A stretch of DNA of 44,515 nucleotides from an uncultured Porphyromonadaceae bacterium (GTDB lineage: Bacteria > Bacteroidota > Bacteroidia > Bacteroidales > Muribaculaceae): NCBI GenBank assembly GCA_900550025.1, contig URQP01000005.1, forward strand, positions 1 to 44,515, given 5' to 3'. Of this stretch, positions 24,711 to 33,753 are shown one piece after another (within the stretch, counting starts at the first letter, position 1; each line of letters begins with the position of its first letter). The notes beneath the pieces are model-generated. The model was not told the DNA's origin and did no database searches. It saw nothing but the letters and a program-made list of their open reading frames with translations. Both the position numbers and the translations under genes were made by a program.

Positions 24711-26084
24711 ATGGATTACGAAAGTCATAACGACATATCAGATATGCAAGATATTTTCCCGGCCGAGAAACCGATAACGGCAGACGACAACAGTTTCAAC
24801 AAGAACGGGAGAAATATCATCAAGGTCATAGGCGTAGGTGGCGGTGGCGGCAACGCGATAGAAAACATGTATAAACAAAACATTTCAGGCGTTTCCTTTG
24901 TGGCCATCAATACAGATATGCAAGCTCTTAAAAACCTCCATGTACCTGAAAAATTGCAACTCGGACCGGGACTCGGAGCCGGAGGGCGGCCTGAAAAAGG
25001 AAAGATGTACGCCGAAGAAAATTCGGAAGACATAGCCCGCTTGTTCGACGACGACACGGAGATGGTGTTCATCACCGCCGGTATGGGCGGAGGCACCGGT
25101 ACGGGGGCAAGCCCCGTAGTAGCGCGCATCGCACGCGAAAAAGGCGTATTGACCATAGGCATCGTCACCATACCGTTCATGTTCGAGGGAAATAAAAAGA
25201 TACTTCAGGCATTGGACGGGGCGAAAGAAATGAGCAACTACGTGGATGCGCTACTGATAATAAACAACGAGCGGCTCACAGAAATATACCGCGACCTTTC
25301 GTTCGACAATGCTTTTGCCAAAGCCGACGACACACTGACAATGGCGGCCAAGAGCATCTCGGACATGATTAATATGAAAGGTAAAATCAACATCGACTTC
25401 GAGGACGTGAAAACCACGCTCAAGGACGGTGGGACAGCCATAATAAGCAGCGGATACGGAGAAGGGGAGAACCGCGTGACAAAAGCCATACAGGAAGCCC
25501 TCAACTCTCCTTTGCTGAAAAACCGCGACATACAGACATCGAAGCGATTCTTGTTCAACATATATTATTCCAACGAAAATACGGAAAACGTATTCCAGAT
25601 GGGAGAAATGGACGAGATGAACGCTTTTATGGCCAATTTTGCGAAAGATGTGGAAGTGATTTGGGGAAGCACTATCGACAATACGCTGGGCGACAAAGTG
25701 AAGATAACCATCCTTGCTGCCGGCTTTGAAGCCACAATCGGAGGAGATACGAAAATCAACCTTTCAAAGCCGAAGAAAAAGGTAGAAAAGGAAATAAATG
25801 AAGACCCTTCTGAAAGAATAGCGGAAGAATACGGTAAGGAAAAAGTTGCCGAACGCGACCAACGTATGGCACTTGCCCACTACATCGTGCTCAACAGCGA
25901 CCAGCTCGACAACGACACGCTCATAAACTTCATCGAGAAAAATCCAACTTTCCGCCGTGGTAACGAGCCACAGCTACGTGAAGAATGGAAACAGCTCACA
26001 TCAGCATCCGTCTTTCCAAAAGAGCAGGAAGAAAGGCCCATACCTCAAAAAAAGCAGAAACCGGACAGGATTGAATTTGACTAA
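24711..26084 (+). CDS. ftsZ: Cell division protein FtsZ
   Basis: This is a 457-residue tubulin-like GTPase that forms the division ring. Features in order: IIKVIGVGGGGGNAIENM at the start of the nucleotide-binding domain, FVAINTDMQAL, the tubulin signature GGGTGTG (126-132) within AGMGGGTGTGASPV, the NNERL segment, and the T7-loop region (NIDFEDVKTTLKDGG). A charged linker (KPKKKVEKEINEDPSERIAE) follows. Near the C-terminus NPTFRRG (from Asn411) may be the conserved interaction motif, but a canonical D-IP-FLR-type terminal peptide is not obvious; the protein ends PDRIEFD. It probably has its own promoter, giving extra expression relative to upstream genes. Confidence 0.97.
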   Translation: MDYESHNDISDMQDIFPAEKPITADDNSFNKNGRNIIKVIGVGGGGGNAIENMYKQNISGVSFVAINTDMQALKNLHVPEKLQLGPGLGAGGRPEKGKMYAEENSEDIARLFDDDTEMVFITAGMGGGTGTGASPVVARIAREKGVLTIGIVTIPFMFEGNKKILQALDGAKEMSNYVDALLIINNERLTEIYRDLSFDNAFAKADDTLTMAAKSISDMINMKGKINIDFEDVKTTLKDGGTAIISSGYGEGENRVTKAIQEALNSPLLKNRDIQTSKRFLFNIYYSNENTENVFQMGEMDEMNAFMANFAKDVEVIWGSTIDNTLGDKVKITILAAGFEATIGGDTKINLSKPKKKVEKEINEDPSERIAEEYGKEKVAERDQRMALAHYIVLNSDQLDNDTLINFIEKNPTFRRGNEPQLREEWKQLTSASVFPKEQEERPIPQKKQKPDRIEFD

Positions 26085-26107
26085 CGACTTTTAAAAACAT
26101 ATAGATT

Positions 26108-26557
26108 ATGAATCTGTTTGATAAAGTAAGCGGCGACATAAAAGCCGCAATGCTTGCCCGCGACAAAGTACGTCTTGAGGCTTTGCGCGGCATAAAGAAA
26201 GAATTTTTGGAAGCAAAAACAGCAAAAGGCAATGAAGGAGAACTCTCCGACGAGACCGCTATGAAGATTCTCGTGAAAATGGTGAAACAACGCAAGGAAA
26301 GCGCGGCGATTTACACCGAACAAAACCGCAAGGATCTTGCGGACGAAGAACTTGCACAAGCTGCCGTAATAGAAGAATACCTTCCCAAACAAATGACAGA
26401 AGAAGAGCTTACAGCCGCTTTGAAAGCCATCATCGAAAAAGTAGGCGCCTCCTCAGCAAAAGATATGGGAAAAGTAATGGGCGTGGCAACCAAAGAACTC
26501 GCAGGAAAAGCTGAAGGAAAAGCCATTTCAACGAAAGTGCGCGAACTTTTAGCATAA
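26108..26557 (+). CDS. GatB/YqeY domain-containing protein
   Basis: The 149-residue protein matches the YqeY family, small helical proteins sharing the tRNA-binding tail domain of GatB. Visible: MNLFDKVSGDIKAAMLARDK, RLEALRGIKKEFLEA, KMVKQRKESAAIY and the conserved LPKQMTEEEL, then ASSAKDMGKVMGVATKELAGKAEG. The length is that of full YqeY. The biochemical role is not established; a tRNA-related role is inferred from the GatB homology and from the next gene, serS, 29 bases downstream. It follows ftsZ by 23 bases and probably shares its transcript. Confidence 0.93.
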   Translation: MNLFDKVSGDIKAAMLARDKVRLEALRGIKKEFLEAKTAKGNEGELSDETAMKILVKMVKQRKESAAIYTEQNRKDLADEELAQAAVIEEYLPKQMTEEELTAALKAIIEKVGASSAKDMGKVMGVATKELAGKAEGKAISTKVRELLA

Positions 26558-26586
26558 ATAAAATTACTATAAAATAACAATCACAA

Positions 26587-27858
26587 ATGCTTACATTAGC
26601 TGCAATAAAGGAAAATCCACAAGAGATAATCAACCGTTTGAAAGTAAAACATTTCGACGGCGAGGCTCTCATCAACGAGATTCTTGAATTGGACAAGACA
26701 CGCCGTGCGGCACAGACGCAATTCGACCGCAACGGAGCTGAACTGAAAAAATACGCCGCACAAATAGGTTCCCTGATGAAAGAAGGGAAGAAAGAAGAGG
26801 CTGAAAATGTGAAAGCCACAGTTGCCGGGCTAAAAGATGCCAACAAGAAAATCGAGGAGGAACTCGATGCGGCAGCCTCCAAAATCACGGAAATTCTTCT
26901 CAACATACCTAACACTCCTTGCGCAATGGTGCCGGAAGGCAACGGAGCTGAGGACAATGTGGTGGAAAAAACAGGCGGCAAGATGCCCGATCTTCCTGAA
27001 GACGCACTTCCGCATTGGGAACTTGCAAAGAAATACAACCTCATAGACTTCGAACTCGGCGTGAAGATAACGGGAGCCGGATTCCCTGTATATTTCGGCA
27101 AAGGGGCAAAATTGCAACGCGCGTTGATACAATTCTTCCTCGACGAGGCCTCGAAAGCAGGATATTTGGAAACCCAGCCTCCATACGTTGTAAACGAAGC
27201 TTCAGGCATAGGAACAGGGCAGCTTCCCGACAAGGAAGGGCAGATGTACCACTGCAATCTCGACAACCTTTACCTCATACCTACGGCCGAGGTGCCGGTA
27301 ACTAACATATACCGCGACGTGATTTTCGAGGAAAAAGACCTTCCTAAGAAAAATTGCGCTTACTCTGCCTGCTTCCGCCGCGAAGCCGGATCATACGGAA
27401 AAGACGTGCGCGGACTGAACCGTCTGCACCAGTTCGACAAAGTGGAAATAGTGCGCATAGAAAAGCCTGAAAATTCATACGCCGCATTGGAAGAGATGAA
27501 AAACCACGTGCAAGGATTGTTGGAAAAACTGGAATTGCCGTGGCACATATTGCGTCTTTGCGGAGGCGATATGAGCTTCACGTCGGCCATCACGTTCGAC
27601 TTTGAGGTATTCTCGGCAGCACAAAAACGCTGGCTGGAAGTAAGCTCCGTTTCCAATTTCGAAAGCTATCAGGCCAACCGTCTGCATTGCCGCTACCGTG
27701 ACGCAAACAAGAAAATGACACTTTGCCACACGCTCAACGGCTCGGCGCTCGCCTTGCCCCGCATAATGGCCGCCTTGCTTGAGAATAACCAGACACCCGA
27801 AGGCATCCGCATCCCGGCAGCCCTCGTCCCCTACACCGGCTTCTCAATCATCGACTAA
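26587..27858 (+). CDS. serS: Serine--tRNA ligase
   Basis: This class II aminoacyl-tRNA synthetase of 423 residues charges tRNA-Ser (and tRNA-Sec where present). The N-terminal long helical arm (about 1-110, rich in Lys and Glu with DKTRRAAQTQFDRNGAELKK) reaches the tRNA long variable arm. Catalytic motif 2 is seen as FRREAGSYGKDVRGLNRLHQ, and motif 3 as LNGSALALPRIMAALLENNQ. TAEVPVTN and VSSVSNFESYQANR complete the active site. It is the last gene of the run starting at rsmH and is followed by a strong terminator. Confidence 0.97.
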   Translation: MLTLAAIKENPQEIINRLKVKHFDGEALINEILELDKTRRAAQTQFDRNGAELKKYAAQIGSLMKEGKKEEAENVKATVAGLKDANKKIEEELDAAASKITEILLNIPNTPCAMVPEGNGAEDNVVEKTGGKMPDLPEDALPHWELAKKYNLIDFELGVKITGAGFPVYFGKGAKLQRALIQFFLDEASKAGYLETQPPYVVNEASGIGTGQLPDKEGQMYHCNLDNLYLIPTAEVPVTNIYRDVIFEEKDLPKKNCAYSACFRREAGSYGKDVRGLNRLHQFDKVEIVRIEKPENSYAALEEMKNHVQGLLEKLELPWHILRLCGGDMSFTSAITFDFEVFSAAQKRWLEVSSVSNFESYQANRLHCRYRDANKKMTLCHTLNGSALALPRIMAALLENNQTPEGIRIPAALVPYTGFSIID

Positions 27859-27873
27859 ACATAAAAGACAAAC

Positions 27874-27911
27874 AAAAGGCAACTTGCATTAATATGTGCA
27901 GTTGCCTTTTT
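27874..27911 (+). terminator. Strong Rho-independent terminator after serS
   Basis: AAAAGGCAACT (27874-27884) pairs perfectly with AGTTGCCTTTT (27900-27910), and the loop contains a further TGCA/TGCA pairing. The stem ends in a T-run (27907-27911). It closes the dcw-yqeY-serS transcript and separates it from the AT-rich HNH gene. Confidence 0.9.
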
Positions 27912-27924
27912 CATATTTTAAAGA

Positions 27925-28662
27925 ATGGAAAACAATTCATCTATTATAGAAAATGCATCTGATTTTTTCCACTATTTAGTAGAAAAAGGAGGTGTAAACA
28001 GACACACACGTACAAATTATATGTCGTGGTTATCATTCCTTTCAAAACATTATAAAATAGACAATACCATAAATACAGACTATATAGACCACATACTTAC
28101 AACAGAAAATAAAGAAAGGCTAAACAGAAATATATATACCAAAGAAAAAGACTTGATAAATTTTGCCTCAGCATTAAGAAAATACAAGGCTTTTATTGAA
28201 TCAAATTATGAAATAAAAAAAGAAAGAGAGATACGCTTAGAAATAAGCAACATAGATAATGATAAAACCTTGAAAAATACAGAAAAGACAGCCATAATAC
28301 AATCAAGGTTAGGACAAGGTGTGTTCAGAAACAAGTTAATAGAATATTGGCATGGATGTTCTATCAGCAGTTTCAAAAAATCAGAAATATTAGTTGCATC
28401 GCATATAAAACCATGGAAAAATTCAAATAACGAAGAACGATTAGATATGTATAACGGATTGCTTCTTTTGCCAAATTATGATAAGCTGTTTGATAAAGGA
28501 TACATATCATTTGATGATGAAGGACAAATACTCATATCAAAATATTTGACAGAAGAAGATAAATGCATTTTAAATATAAACAGCAATATATGCCTCACAA
28601 GAATTGAAGAAGAACATAAAAAATATATGCATTACCACAATGAAAACTGTTTCATCAGATAA
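27925..28662 (+). CDS. HNH endonuclease with integrase-like N-terminal helical domain
   Basis: The 245-residue protein has two parts. Residues about 8-100 (FFHYLVEKGGVNRHTRTNYM, SWLSFLSKHYKID) resemble the SAM-like DNA-binding domain at the N-terminus of tyrosine recombinases. Residues about 130-220 form an HNH_2-type nuclease: GVFRNKLIEYWHGC, VASHIKPWKNSNNEERLD (His160) and MYNGLLLLPNYDKLFDKGYI (Asn177). No recombinase catalytic domain follows, and no methyltransferase gene is adjacent, so it is neither an integrase nor an obvious restriction-modification pair. The gene is clearly more AT-rich than the serS side, with codons such as ata, aaa and tta, which may mean acquisition by transfer or just origin-proximal composition. 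Function (DNA cleavage, possibly defence) is inferred. Confidence 0.78.
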   Translation: MENNSSIIENASDFFHYLVEKGGVNRHTRTNYMSWLSFLSKHYKIDNTINTDYIDHILTTENKERLNRNIYTKEKDLINFASALRKYKAFIESNYEIKKEREIRLEISNIDNDKTLKNTEKTAIIQSRLGQGVFRNKLIEYWHGCSISSFKKSEILVASHIKPWKNSNNEERLDMYNGLLLLPNYDKLFDKGYISFDDEGQILISKYLTEEDKCILNINSNICLTRIEEEHKKYMHYHNENCFIR

Positions 28663-28957
28663 TTATCAACAATGTTTATAACTATATAATTAATTTGTTT
28701 ACAGTTATTTATAAACACAGTAAACATTTTATAAACAGATATTTCAACATTTCAATAATTCTATAAAAATATAATTAAAGTGAAAGGCTGGACATCCTGT
28801 CTTAGAAGCTATGCGTTACCTATTGTAACTCTATATTACAGTGTTGGCATTGTATACCTCCACATTTTATATATAACATACTTTATTTATAAACAGTATA
28901 TTGAAAAATATGATAATACATTATTTTTCAAAACCTTATAAGTTAATAAATTGTTGA
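28663..28957. other. Very AT-rich intergenic region with DnaA-box-like repeats
   Basis: No gene is visible. The region contains TTATNAACA-type 9-mers at 28663-28671, 28673-28681 (minus strand), 28709-28717, 28729-28737 and 28887-28895. A less AT-rich patch at about 28781-28860 contains an imperfect hairpin (TATTGTAA at 28821-28828 with TTACAGTG at 28836-28843). It may be part of the replication origin region proposed just to the right. Confidence 0.5.
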
Positions 28958-29488
28958 TTAGTTGTGCAAAGATGTGAAGAAATGCCATATGACGATGCCG
29001 GCTGTTATCGACACATTGAGGGAATGTTTTGTTCCGAATTGCGGTAATTCTATACAAACATCCGATTTATCAACAATCTCCTGTTTCACTCCTTTAACCT
29101 CATTACCTAATACAACCGCATATTTACACGACTTATCAACATTGTACTGCCGGATGTCAACACTACCGTTCACTTGCTCAATACTGCATATTGTATAACC
29201 TTCCGACTTCAATAAATAAACAAGCTCCGTTACGTTTTCATAATATGCCCATTCAACAGAATTTTCAGCACCCAAGGCTGTCTTATGAATGTCAGGGCTT
29301 GGAGGAGTGGCAGTTATTCCACAAAGAAATATCTTATCAACAAGAAAAGCGTCAGAAGTGCGGAATATAGAACCTATGTTGTTCAAACTTCTCACGTCAT
29401 CAAGAACGACGACAAGCGGAATCTTCTCGACAGAATGATATTGTTCAACATCCAATCTTTTGAGTTCCAGCATAGTTTTCTTTTTCAT
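28958..29488 (-). CDS. TrmH/SpoU family RNA methyltransferase
   Basis: The 176-residue SPOUT-fold protein has the three SpoU motifs: LNNIGSIFRTSDAF (motif 1), YAVVLGNEVKGVKQE (motif 2) and CIELPQFGTKHSLNVSITAG (motif 3). Together they form the knotted SAM site. Members 2'-O-methylate tRNA or rRNA; the substrate cannot be told here. It lacks the extra N-terminal ribosomal-protein-like domain of the RlmB type, so it is a short TrmH-like form. It is the only minus-strand gene between serS and nadA. Its reverse strand carries three TTATCAACA matches (29067, 29133, 29334), each a Val-Asp-Lys codon run. Confidence 0.92.
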   Translation of the reverse strand: MKKKTMLELKRLDVEQYHSVEKIPLVVVLDDVRSLNNIGSIFRTSDAFLVDKIFLCGITATPPSPDIHKTALGAENSVEWAYYENVTELVYLLKSEGYTICSIEQVNGSVDIRQYNVDKSCKYAVVLGNEVKGVKQEIVDKSDVCIELPQFGTKHSLNVSITAGIVIWHFFTSLHN

Positions 29489-29908
29489 ACAAAATAAGTT
29501 TTATCACAAAAATAACAAAAGTTGAAATATCAACAATATGTTGATAAGTGCAAAATAAAGCTCTAATAAAATATGAATATATAATGAAAAATTAATTTGC
29601 ATACTTGACACATTGGTAGTTATATATGATAAACCAATTATTCAAAAAAAGTTAGCGTAAAGTAATTAATGCGTATTAATCAGTGTTTTCAACAAAAAAT
29701 GATAGCACCAACACATAAAATTATTAACTTTGCCACATTATTAACAGAGTGTTTATAAATATACTACACCATTTATAATCAGACGTATTATGTGTTAATA
29801 TACAGATGATATTACTGCTTATTTCAACAATAACCTAATATGCAACTAATGCATAAAAAAGTTATGGCATTTATCAACAGGCAATAAGTATCATCATAAA
29901 ATTCTTTT
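29489..29908. other. Candidate chromosomal replication origin (oriC) core
   Basis: This roughly 420-base gene-free, strongly AT-rich segment lies where plus-strand composition changes from C-rich/A-rich (left) to G-rich/T-rich (right). That change occurs across genes of the same orientation. It contains TTATCAACA at 29871-29879 and its reverse complement at 29539-29547. Related 9-mers are TTTTCAACA (29686), TTATTAACA (29738), TGTTTATAA (29750) and the near-matches ATATCAACA (29527) and ATTTCAACA (29821). TTATCAACA is one base from the DnaA box TTATCCACA. The AT-rich run at about 29551-29620 could be the unwinding element. No dnaA is adjacent. The nadA promoter may also lie here. Confidence 0.65.
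29725..29732 (+). promoter_or_regulatory. Candidate -7 element (TAACTTTG) for the nadA-wbqC run
   Basis: TAACTTTG matches TAnnTTTG, but it lies about 207 bases before the nadA ATG and has no clear -33 element. In such AT-rich DNA a chance match is possible. It is the only full match I saw between the methyltransferase gene and nadA. Confidence 0.35.
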
Positions 29909-29938
29909 TTGAAAAAAATAAAAAATAAATTATATACA

Positions 29939-30919
29939 ATGATTGTTGACAACGGTTTTGTAGATTTACCTATAGAAAAAGGCATTGACATAGTCGGTGA
30001 AATAAACCGTATGAAAAAAGAAAAGAATGCCGTTATAATAGGTCACTACTATCAGCGTGAAGAAATACAGGCTATATCCGATTACGTAGGTGACAGCCTT
30101 GCGTTGGCCCAGTACGCTGCCAAAACTGATGCGGACATAATAGTGAGTTGCGGGGTTAATTTTATGGGAGAGACAGCCAAGATACTTTCGCCTTCAAAAA
30201 AAGTGCTTGTACCTGACTCCAATGCAGGTTGTTCGCTTGCCGACAGTTGTGATGCCGGTGAATTTGAAAAGTTCATAAAAGAAAATCCCGGCCATATAGT
30301 GATAAGCTATGCCAATACCACGGCAGAGGTAAAGGCTTTGACTGACGTTATAGTGACATCTTCAAATGCCTGCAGTATAGTTGAAAGTTTTCCGAAAGAC
30401 CAGCCTATTATATTCGGTCCTGACAGAAATCTTGGCAGCTATATAAACAAACAGACAGGCAGAAGCATGAAATTATGGAACGGCTCTTGTCTCGTGCACG
30501 AAAACTTCAGCGTAGAGAAACTGATTGAACTCAAAAATAAATATCCGAAGGCTGAAGTGCTCGCTCATCCAGAATGTAAAAGCGATTTGCTTGAACTTGC
30601 CGATAAGATAGGTTCCACCAAGGCTTTGCTGGACTATTCAGTTAAATCGGATTGTAAAGAATTCATAGTGGTTACAGAACCGGGCATTTTGTATGAAATG
30701 AGAAAATCGTGTCCTCAGAAAAAGTTCATAGCCGCATGTTCTTCTGACGGAGGATGTAATGAATGTTCATATATGAGGTTGAACACATTGGAGAAAGTAT
30801 ATAATTGCTTGAAATATGAGTCGCCTGAAATTAAAATAGATGAGGAACTGTGCAAAAAGGCAGTAAAACCTATAAACAGGATGCTCGATATTTCAAAAGA
30901 ACTTGGTTTGATAAAATAA
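29939..30919 (+). CDS. nadA: Quinolinate synthase NadA
   Basis: This [4Fe-4S] enzyme of 326 residues condenses iminoaspartate with dihydroxyacetone phosphate to quinolinate in NAD synthesis. Visible: [51 protein letters not shown], and the probable cluster ligands Cys98 ([11 protein letters not shown]), Cys213 (LAHPEC) and Cys276 (CNECSYM). [16 protein letters not shown] is also typical. The frame opens at a TTG (29909), but ATG 29939 gives the usual N-terminus ([11 protein letters not shown]). No nadB or nadC is adjacent. It is the first gene right of the proposed origin and lies 14 bases before leuS. Confidence 0.94.
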   Translation: MIVDNGFVDLPIEKGIDIVGEINRMKKEKNAVIIGHYYQREEIQAISDYVGDSLALAQYAAKTDADIIVSCGVNFMGETAKILSPSKKVLVPDSNAGCSLADSCDAGEFEKFIKENPGHIVISYANTTAEVKALTDVIVTSSNACSIVESFPKDQPIIFGPDRNLGSYINKQTGRSMKLWNGSCLVHENFSVEKLIELKNKYPKAEVLAHPECKSDLLELADKIGSTKALLDYSVKSDCKEFIVVTEPGILYEMRKSCPQKKFIAACSSDGGCNECSYMRLNTLEKVYNCLKYESPEIKIDEELCKKAVKPINRMLDISKELGLIK

Positions 30920-30933
30920 TAAAAATTAAAAAT

Positions 30934-33705
30934 ATGGAATACAATCATAGAGAGATAGAAAAGCGTTGGCAGCAATACTGGAAAGATAACAACGTATATA
31001 AAACAGAAATAAAGAAAGACAAGCCCAAATTCTATGTGCTTGATATGTTTCCTTATCCTTCAGGGGCAGGCCTGCATGTGGGGCATCCTCTTGGATATAT
31101 AGCATCCGATATATATTCGCGTTATAAACGTCTGCAGGGATTCAATGTACTGCATCCGATGGGATATGACGCATACGGCTTGCCTGCTGAGCAATATGCC
31201 ATACAGACAGGCCAACATCCGGAAATAACCACGGTAAACAATATAAACCGCTACCGTGAGCAGCTCAATAAGATAGGTTTTTGCTATGACTGGAGCCGCG
31301 AGATAAAGACTTGTGACCCTGAATACTATAAATGGACTCAATGGGCATTTATAAAGATGTTCAAGAGTTATTATGATAATGACAAAAAAAAAGCTCTGCC
31401 AATAGAATCGCTTGTTGAAAAATTTGCCATTTCAGGGACAGATGGTGTAAATGCCGCTTGCAGCGAAGAAATGAACTTCACCGCAGACGAATGGAATGCC
31501 ATGGATGAAAAGTCTAAACAAGCGGTATTGATGAATTACCGCATAGCTTACCTTGGCAACACTATGGTTAACTGGTGTCCTAAGCTTGGCACAGTATTGG
31601 CCAATGACGAGGTAAGTGAGGGTGTTTCAATCCGTGGAGGCTATCCTGTGGAGCAGAAAATGATGCGTCAATGGTGTCTGCGTGTTTCCGCATACGCTCA
31701 AAGGCTTCTTGACGGTTTGGACACTATCGACTGGACAGATTCATTAAAAGAGACCCAACGTAACTGGATAGGACGCTCCGAGGGTGCTGAAATGAATTTC
31801 AAAGTTGTAGGTAAGGATTTGAATCTTGAAATATTCACTACCCGTGCGGATACCATCTTCGGTGTTACTTTTATGGTTCTTGCTCCGGAAAGCGAGTATG
31901 TAGAAAAACTTGTAACTCCTGAGCAGAAAGAAGCGGTAGATAAATATTTGGAGGAGATAAAACATAAGACAGAGCGTGAACGCCTGATTGAAAAACAAGT
32001 TTCAGGTGTATTTTCAGGTTCATACGCTATAAATCCTCTTACAGGAAAGGAAATACCTGTATGGATAAGCGATTATGTGCTTGCCGGCTATGGTACTGGA
32101 GCCATTATGGCCGTTCCCGCTCATGACAGCCGTGACTATGCTTTTGCGCGTCATTTCAATTTACCTATAATACCATTGATTGAAGGTTGCGATGTGTCGG
32201 AAGAAAGTTTCGACGCAAAAGAGGGAAAGATGATAAATTCCAAAGGCGGGGAATTGAATCTTAACGGAATGGAAGTGAAAGATGCAATTGCTGCTACCAA
32301 GAAATTCATAAAAGAAAAAGGCATAGGAAAGGTAAAGGTCAATTACCGTCTGCGCGACGCCATTTTCAGCCGTCAGAGATATTGGGGAGAACCTTTTCCT
32401 GTTTATTATAAGGATGGCGTTCCTTATACTTTGGATGAAAAAGAATTGCCTTTGCTTCTTCCTGAGGTTGACAAATTTTTGCCTACCGAAACAGGAGAGC
32501 CGCCTCTTGGAAGAGCCAAGAATTGGAAAACTTCTGAAGGTTATCCGTATGAATTATGTACTATGCCGGGATTTGCAGGGTCGTCCGCTTATTATCTGAG
32601 GTATATGGACCCGCATAATGATAAAGCTTTGGTGTCGAAGGAAGCTGATGAATATTGGCGTAATGTAGATTTATACATAGGAGGTACGGAACATGCCACC
32701 GGTCATTTGATATATAGCCGTTTCTGGAACAAATTCCTTTATGATTTGGGAGTTGTGTGCGAGGAAGAGCCATTCAAGAAACTCATCAATCAGGGAATGA
32801 TTCAGGGACGTTCTAATTTCGTGTATAGAATAAAAGACACTAATACTTTTGTTTCTTACAATATTAGGAAAAATTACGACACTACGGAAATACATGTAGA
32901 TGTAAATATTGTAAGTAATGACATACTTGATATAGAAAAATTCCGTAACTGGCGGCCCGAATTCAAGGATGCGGAATTCATATTGGAGGACGGCAAGTAT
33001 GTATGCGGATGGGCTATAGAGAAGATGTCGAAGTCGATGTTCAATGTTGTCAATCCTGACGACATAGTAGAGACATACGGAGCCGACACTTTGAGGCTTT
33101 ATGAAATGTTCCTCGGTCCTCTGGAACAAAGCAAGCCATGGGATACCAACGGTATAGACGGAGTGAACCGTTTCATAAAAAAACTGTGGAATCTGTTCTA
33201 TGGCAAGGGTGGAGAGCTGAATGTAAGCGATGAAAAACCGTCGGCAGAAGCTTTGAAATCATTGCACAAGCTGATAAAGAAAGTGACGTGGGACATAGAA
33301 CATTTCTCTTATAACACGTCGATAAGCGCATTTATGATTTGCGTGAACGAGCTTACTGCATTGAAATGCAATTCAAAAGATATATTGAGCGATTTGATTG
33401 TACTGATAGCTCCGTTTGCTCCGCATCTGGCTGAAGAACTGTGGCATGCTTTGGGCAATGCCACGACAGTGTGCGACGCTGAATGGCCTGTTTGCAACGA
33501 GGCTTATCTTGTAGAGTCGACCGTTACGTATGCAGTTTCTTTTAACGGAAAAACACGTTTCAGCATGCAAGTGCCTAATGGCACATCAAAAGAAGAGGTG
33601 GAGAAATTGGCAATGGAAAATCCTAATTCGGAAAAATGGATTGACGGCAAGACTCCTAAAAAAATAATAGTAGTGCCTAATAAAATTGTCAATATAGTCA
33701 TTTGA
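30934..33705 (+). CDS. leuS: Leucine--tRNA ligase
   Basis: This class I aminoacyl-tRNA synthetase of 923 residues charges tRNA-Leu and edits mischarged products. The HIGH-type motif is HVGH (48-51) in [16 protein letters not shown]. The CP1 editing insert contains [19 protein letters not shown] and [19 protein letters not shown], the latter with the conserved editing-site Asp. KMSKS is at 697-701. The C-terminal anticodon-binding helices include [18 protein letters not shown]. The frame is open upstream to 30850, but ATG 30934 ([16 protein letters not shown]) is the family start and does not overlap nadA. Confidence 0.97.
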   Translation: MEYNHREIEKRWQQYWKDNNVYKTEIKKDKPKFYVLDMFPYPSGAGLHVGHPLGYIASDIYSRYKRLQGFNVLHPMGYDAYGLPAEQYAIQTGQHPEITTVNNINRYREQLNKIGFCYDWSREIKTCDPEYYKWTQWAFIKMFKSYYDNDKKKALPIESLVEKFAISGTDGVNAACSEEMNFTADEWNAMDEKSKQAVLMNYRIAYLGNTMVNWCPKLGTVLANDEVSEGVSIRGGYPVEQKMMRQWCLRVSAYAQRLLDGLDTIDWTDSLKETQRNWIGRSEGAEMNFKVVGKDLNLEIFTTRADTIFGVTFMVLAPESEYVEKLVTPEQKEAVDKYLEEIKHKTERERLIEKQVSGVFSGSYAINPLTGKEIPVWISDYVLAGYGTGAIMAVPAHDSRDYAFARHFNLPIIPLIEGCDVSEESFDAKEGKMINSKGGELNLNGMEVKDAIAATKKFIKEKGIGKVKVNYRLRDAIFSRQRYWGEPFPVYYKDGVPYTLDEKELPLLLPEVDKFLPTETGEPPLGRAKNWKTSEGYPYELCTMPGFAGSSAYYLRYMDPHNDKALVSKEADEYWRNVDLYIGGTEHATGHLIYSRFWNKFLYDLGVVCEEEPFKKLINQGMIQGRSNFVYRIKDTNTFVSYNIRKNYDTTEIHVDVNIVSNDILDIEKFRNWRPEFKDAEFILEDGKYVCGWAIEKMSKSMFNVVNPDDIVETYGADTLRLYEMFLGPLEQSKPWDTNGIDGVNRFIKKLWNLFYGKGGELNVSDEKPSAEALKSLHKLIKKVTWDIEHFSYNTSISAFMICVNELTALKCNSKDILSDLIVLIAPFAPHLAEELWHALGNATTVCDAEWPVCNEAYLVESTVTYAVSFNGKTRFSMQVPNGTSKEEVEKLAMENPNSEKWIDGKTPKKIIVVPNKIVNIVI

Positions 33706-33753
33706 TGTAATAAAAAGCTTATTAAAACGTTTTTTATAGATAAAGTAAAGAAA

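Noticed and set aside
28781..28860. Possible tRNA gene in the AT-rich gap
   Set aside because: No cloverleaf, no T-loop consensus and no acceptor stem could be formed; only a simple hairpin is present.
28663..29908. Replication terminus instead of origin as the cause of the skew change
   Set aside because: Reading 5' to 3' the change is from C excess to G excess, the sign expected at an origin; a terminus would show the reverse.
28663..29908. Skew change explained simply by gene orientation or codon use
   Set aside because: Genes on both sides (murE, ftsZ, serS versus leuS, porZ, lepB) are on the same strand yet have opposite bias.
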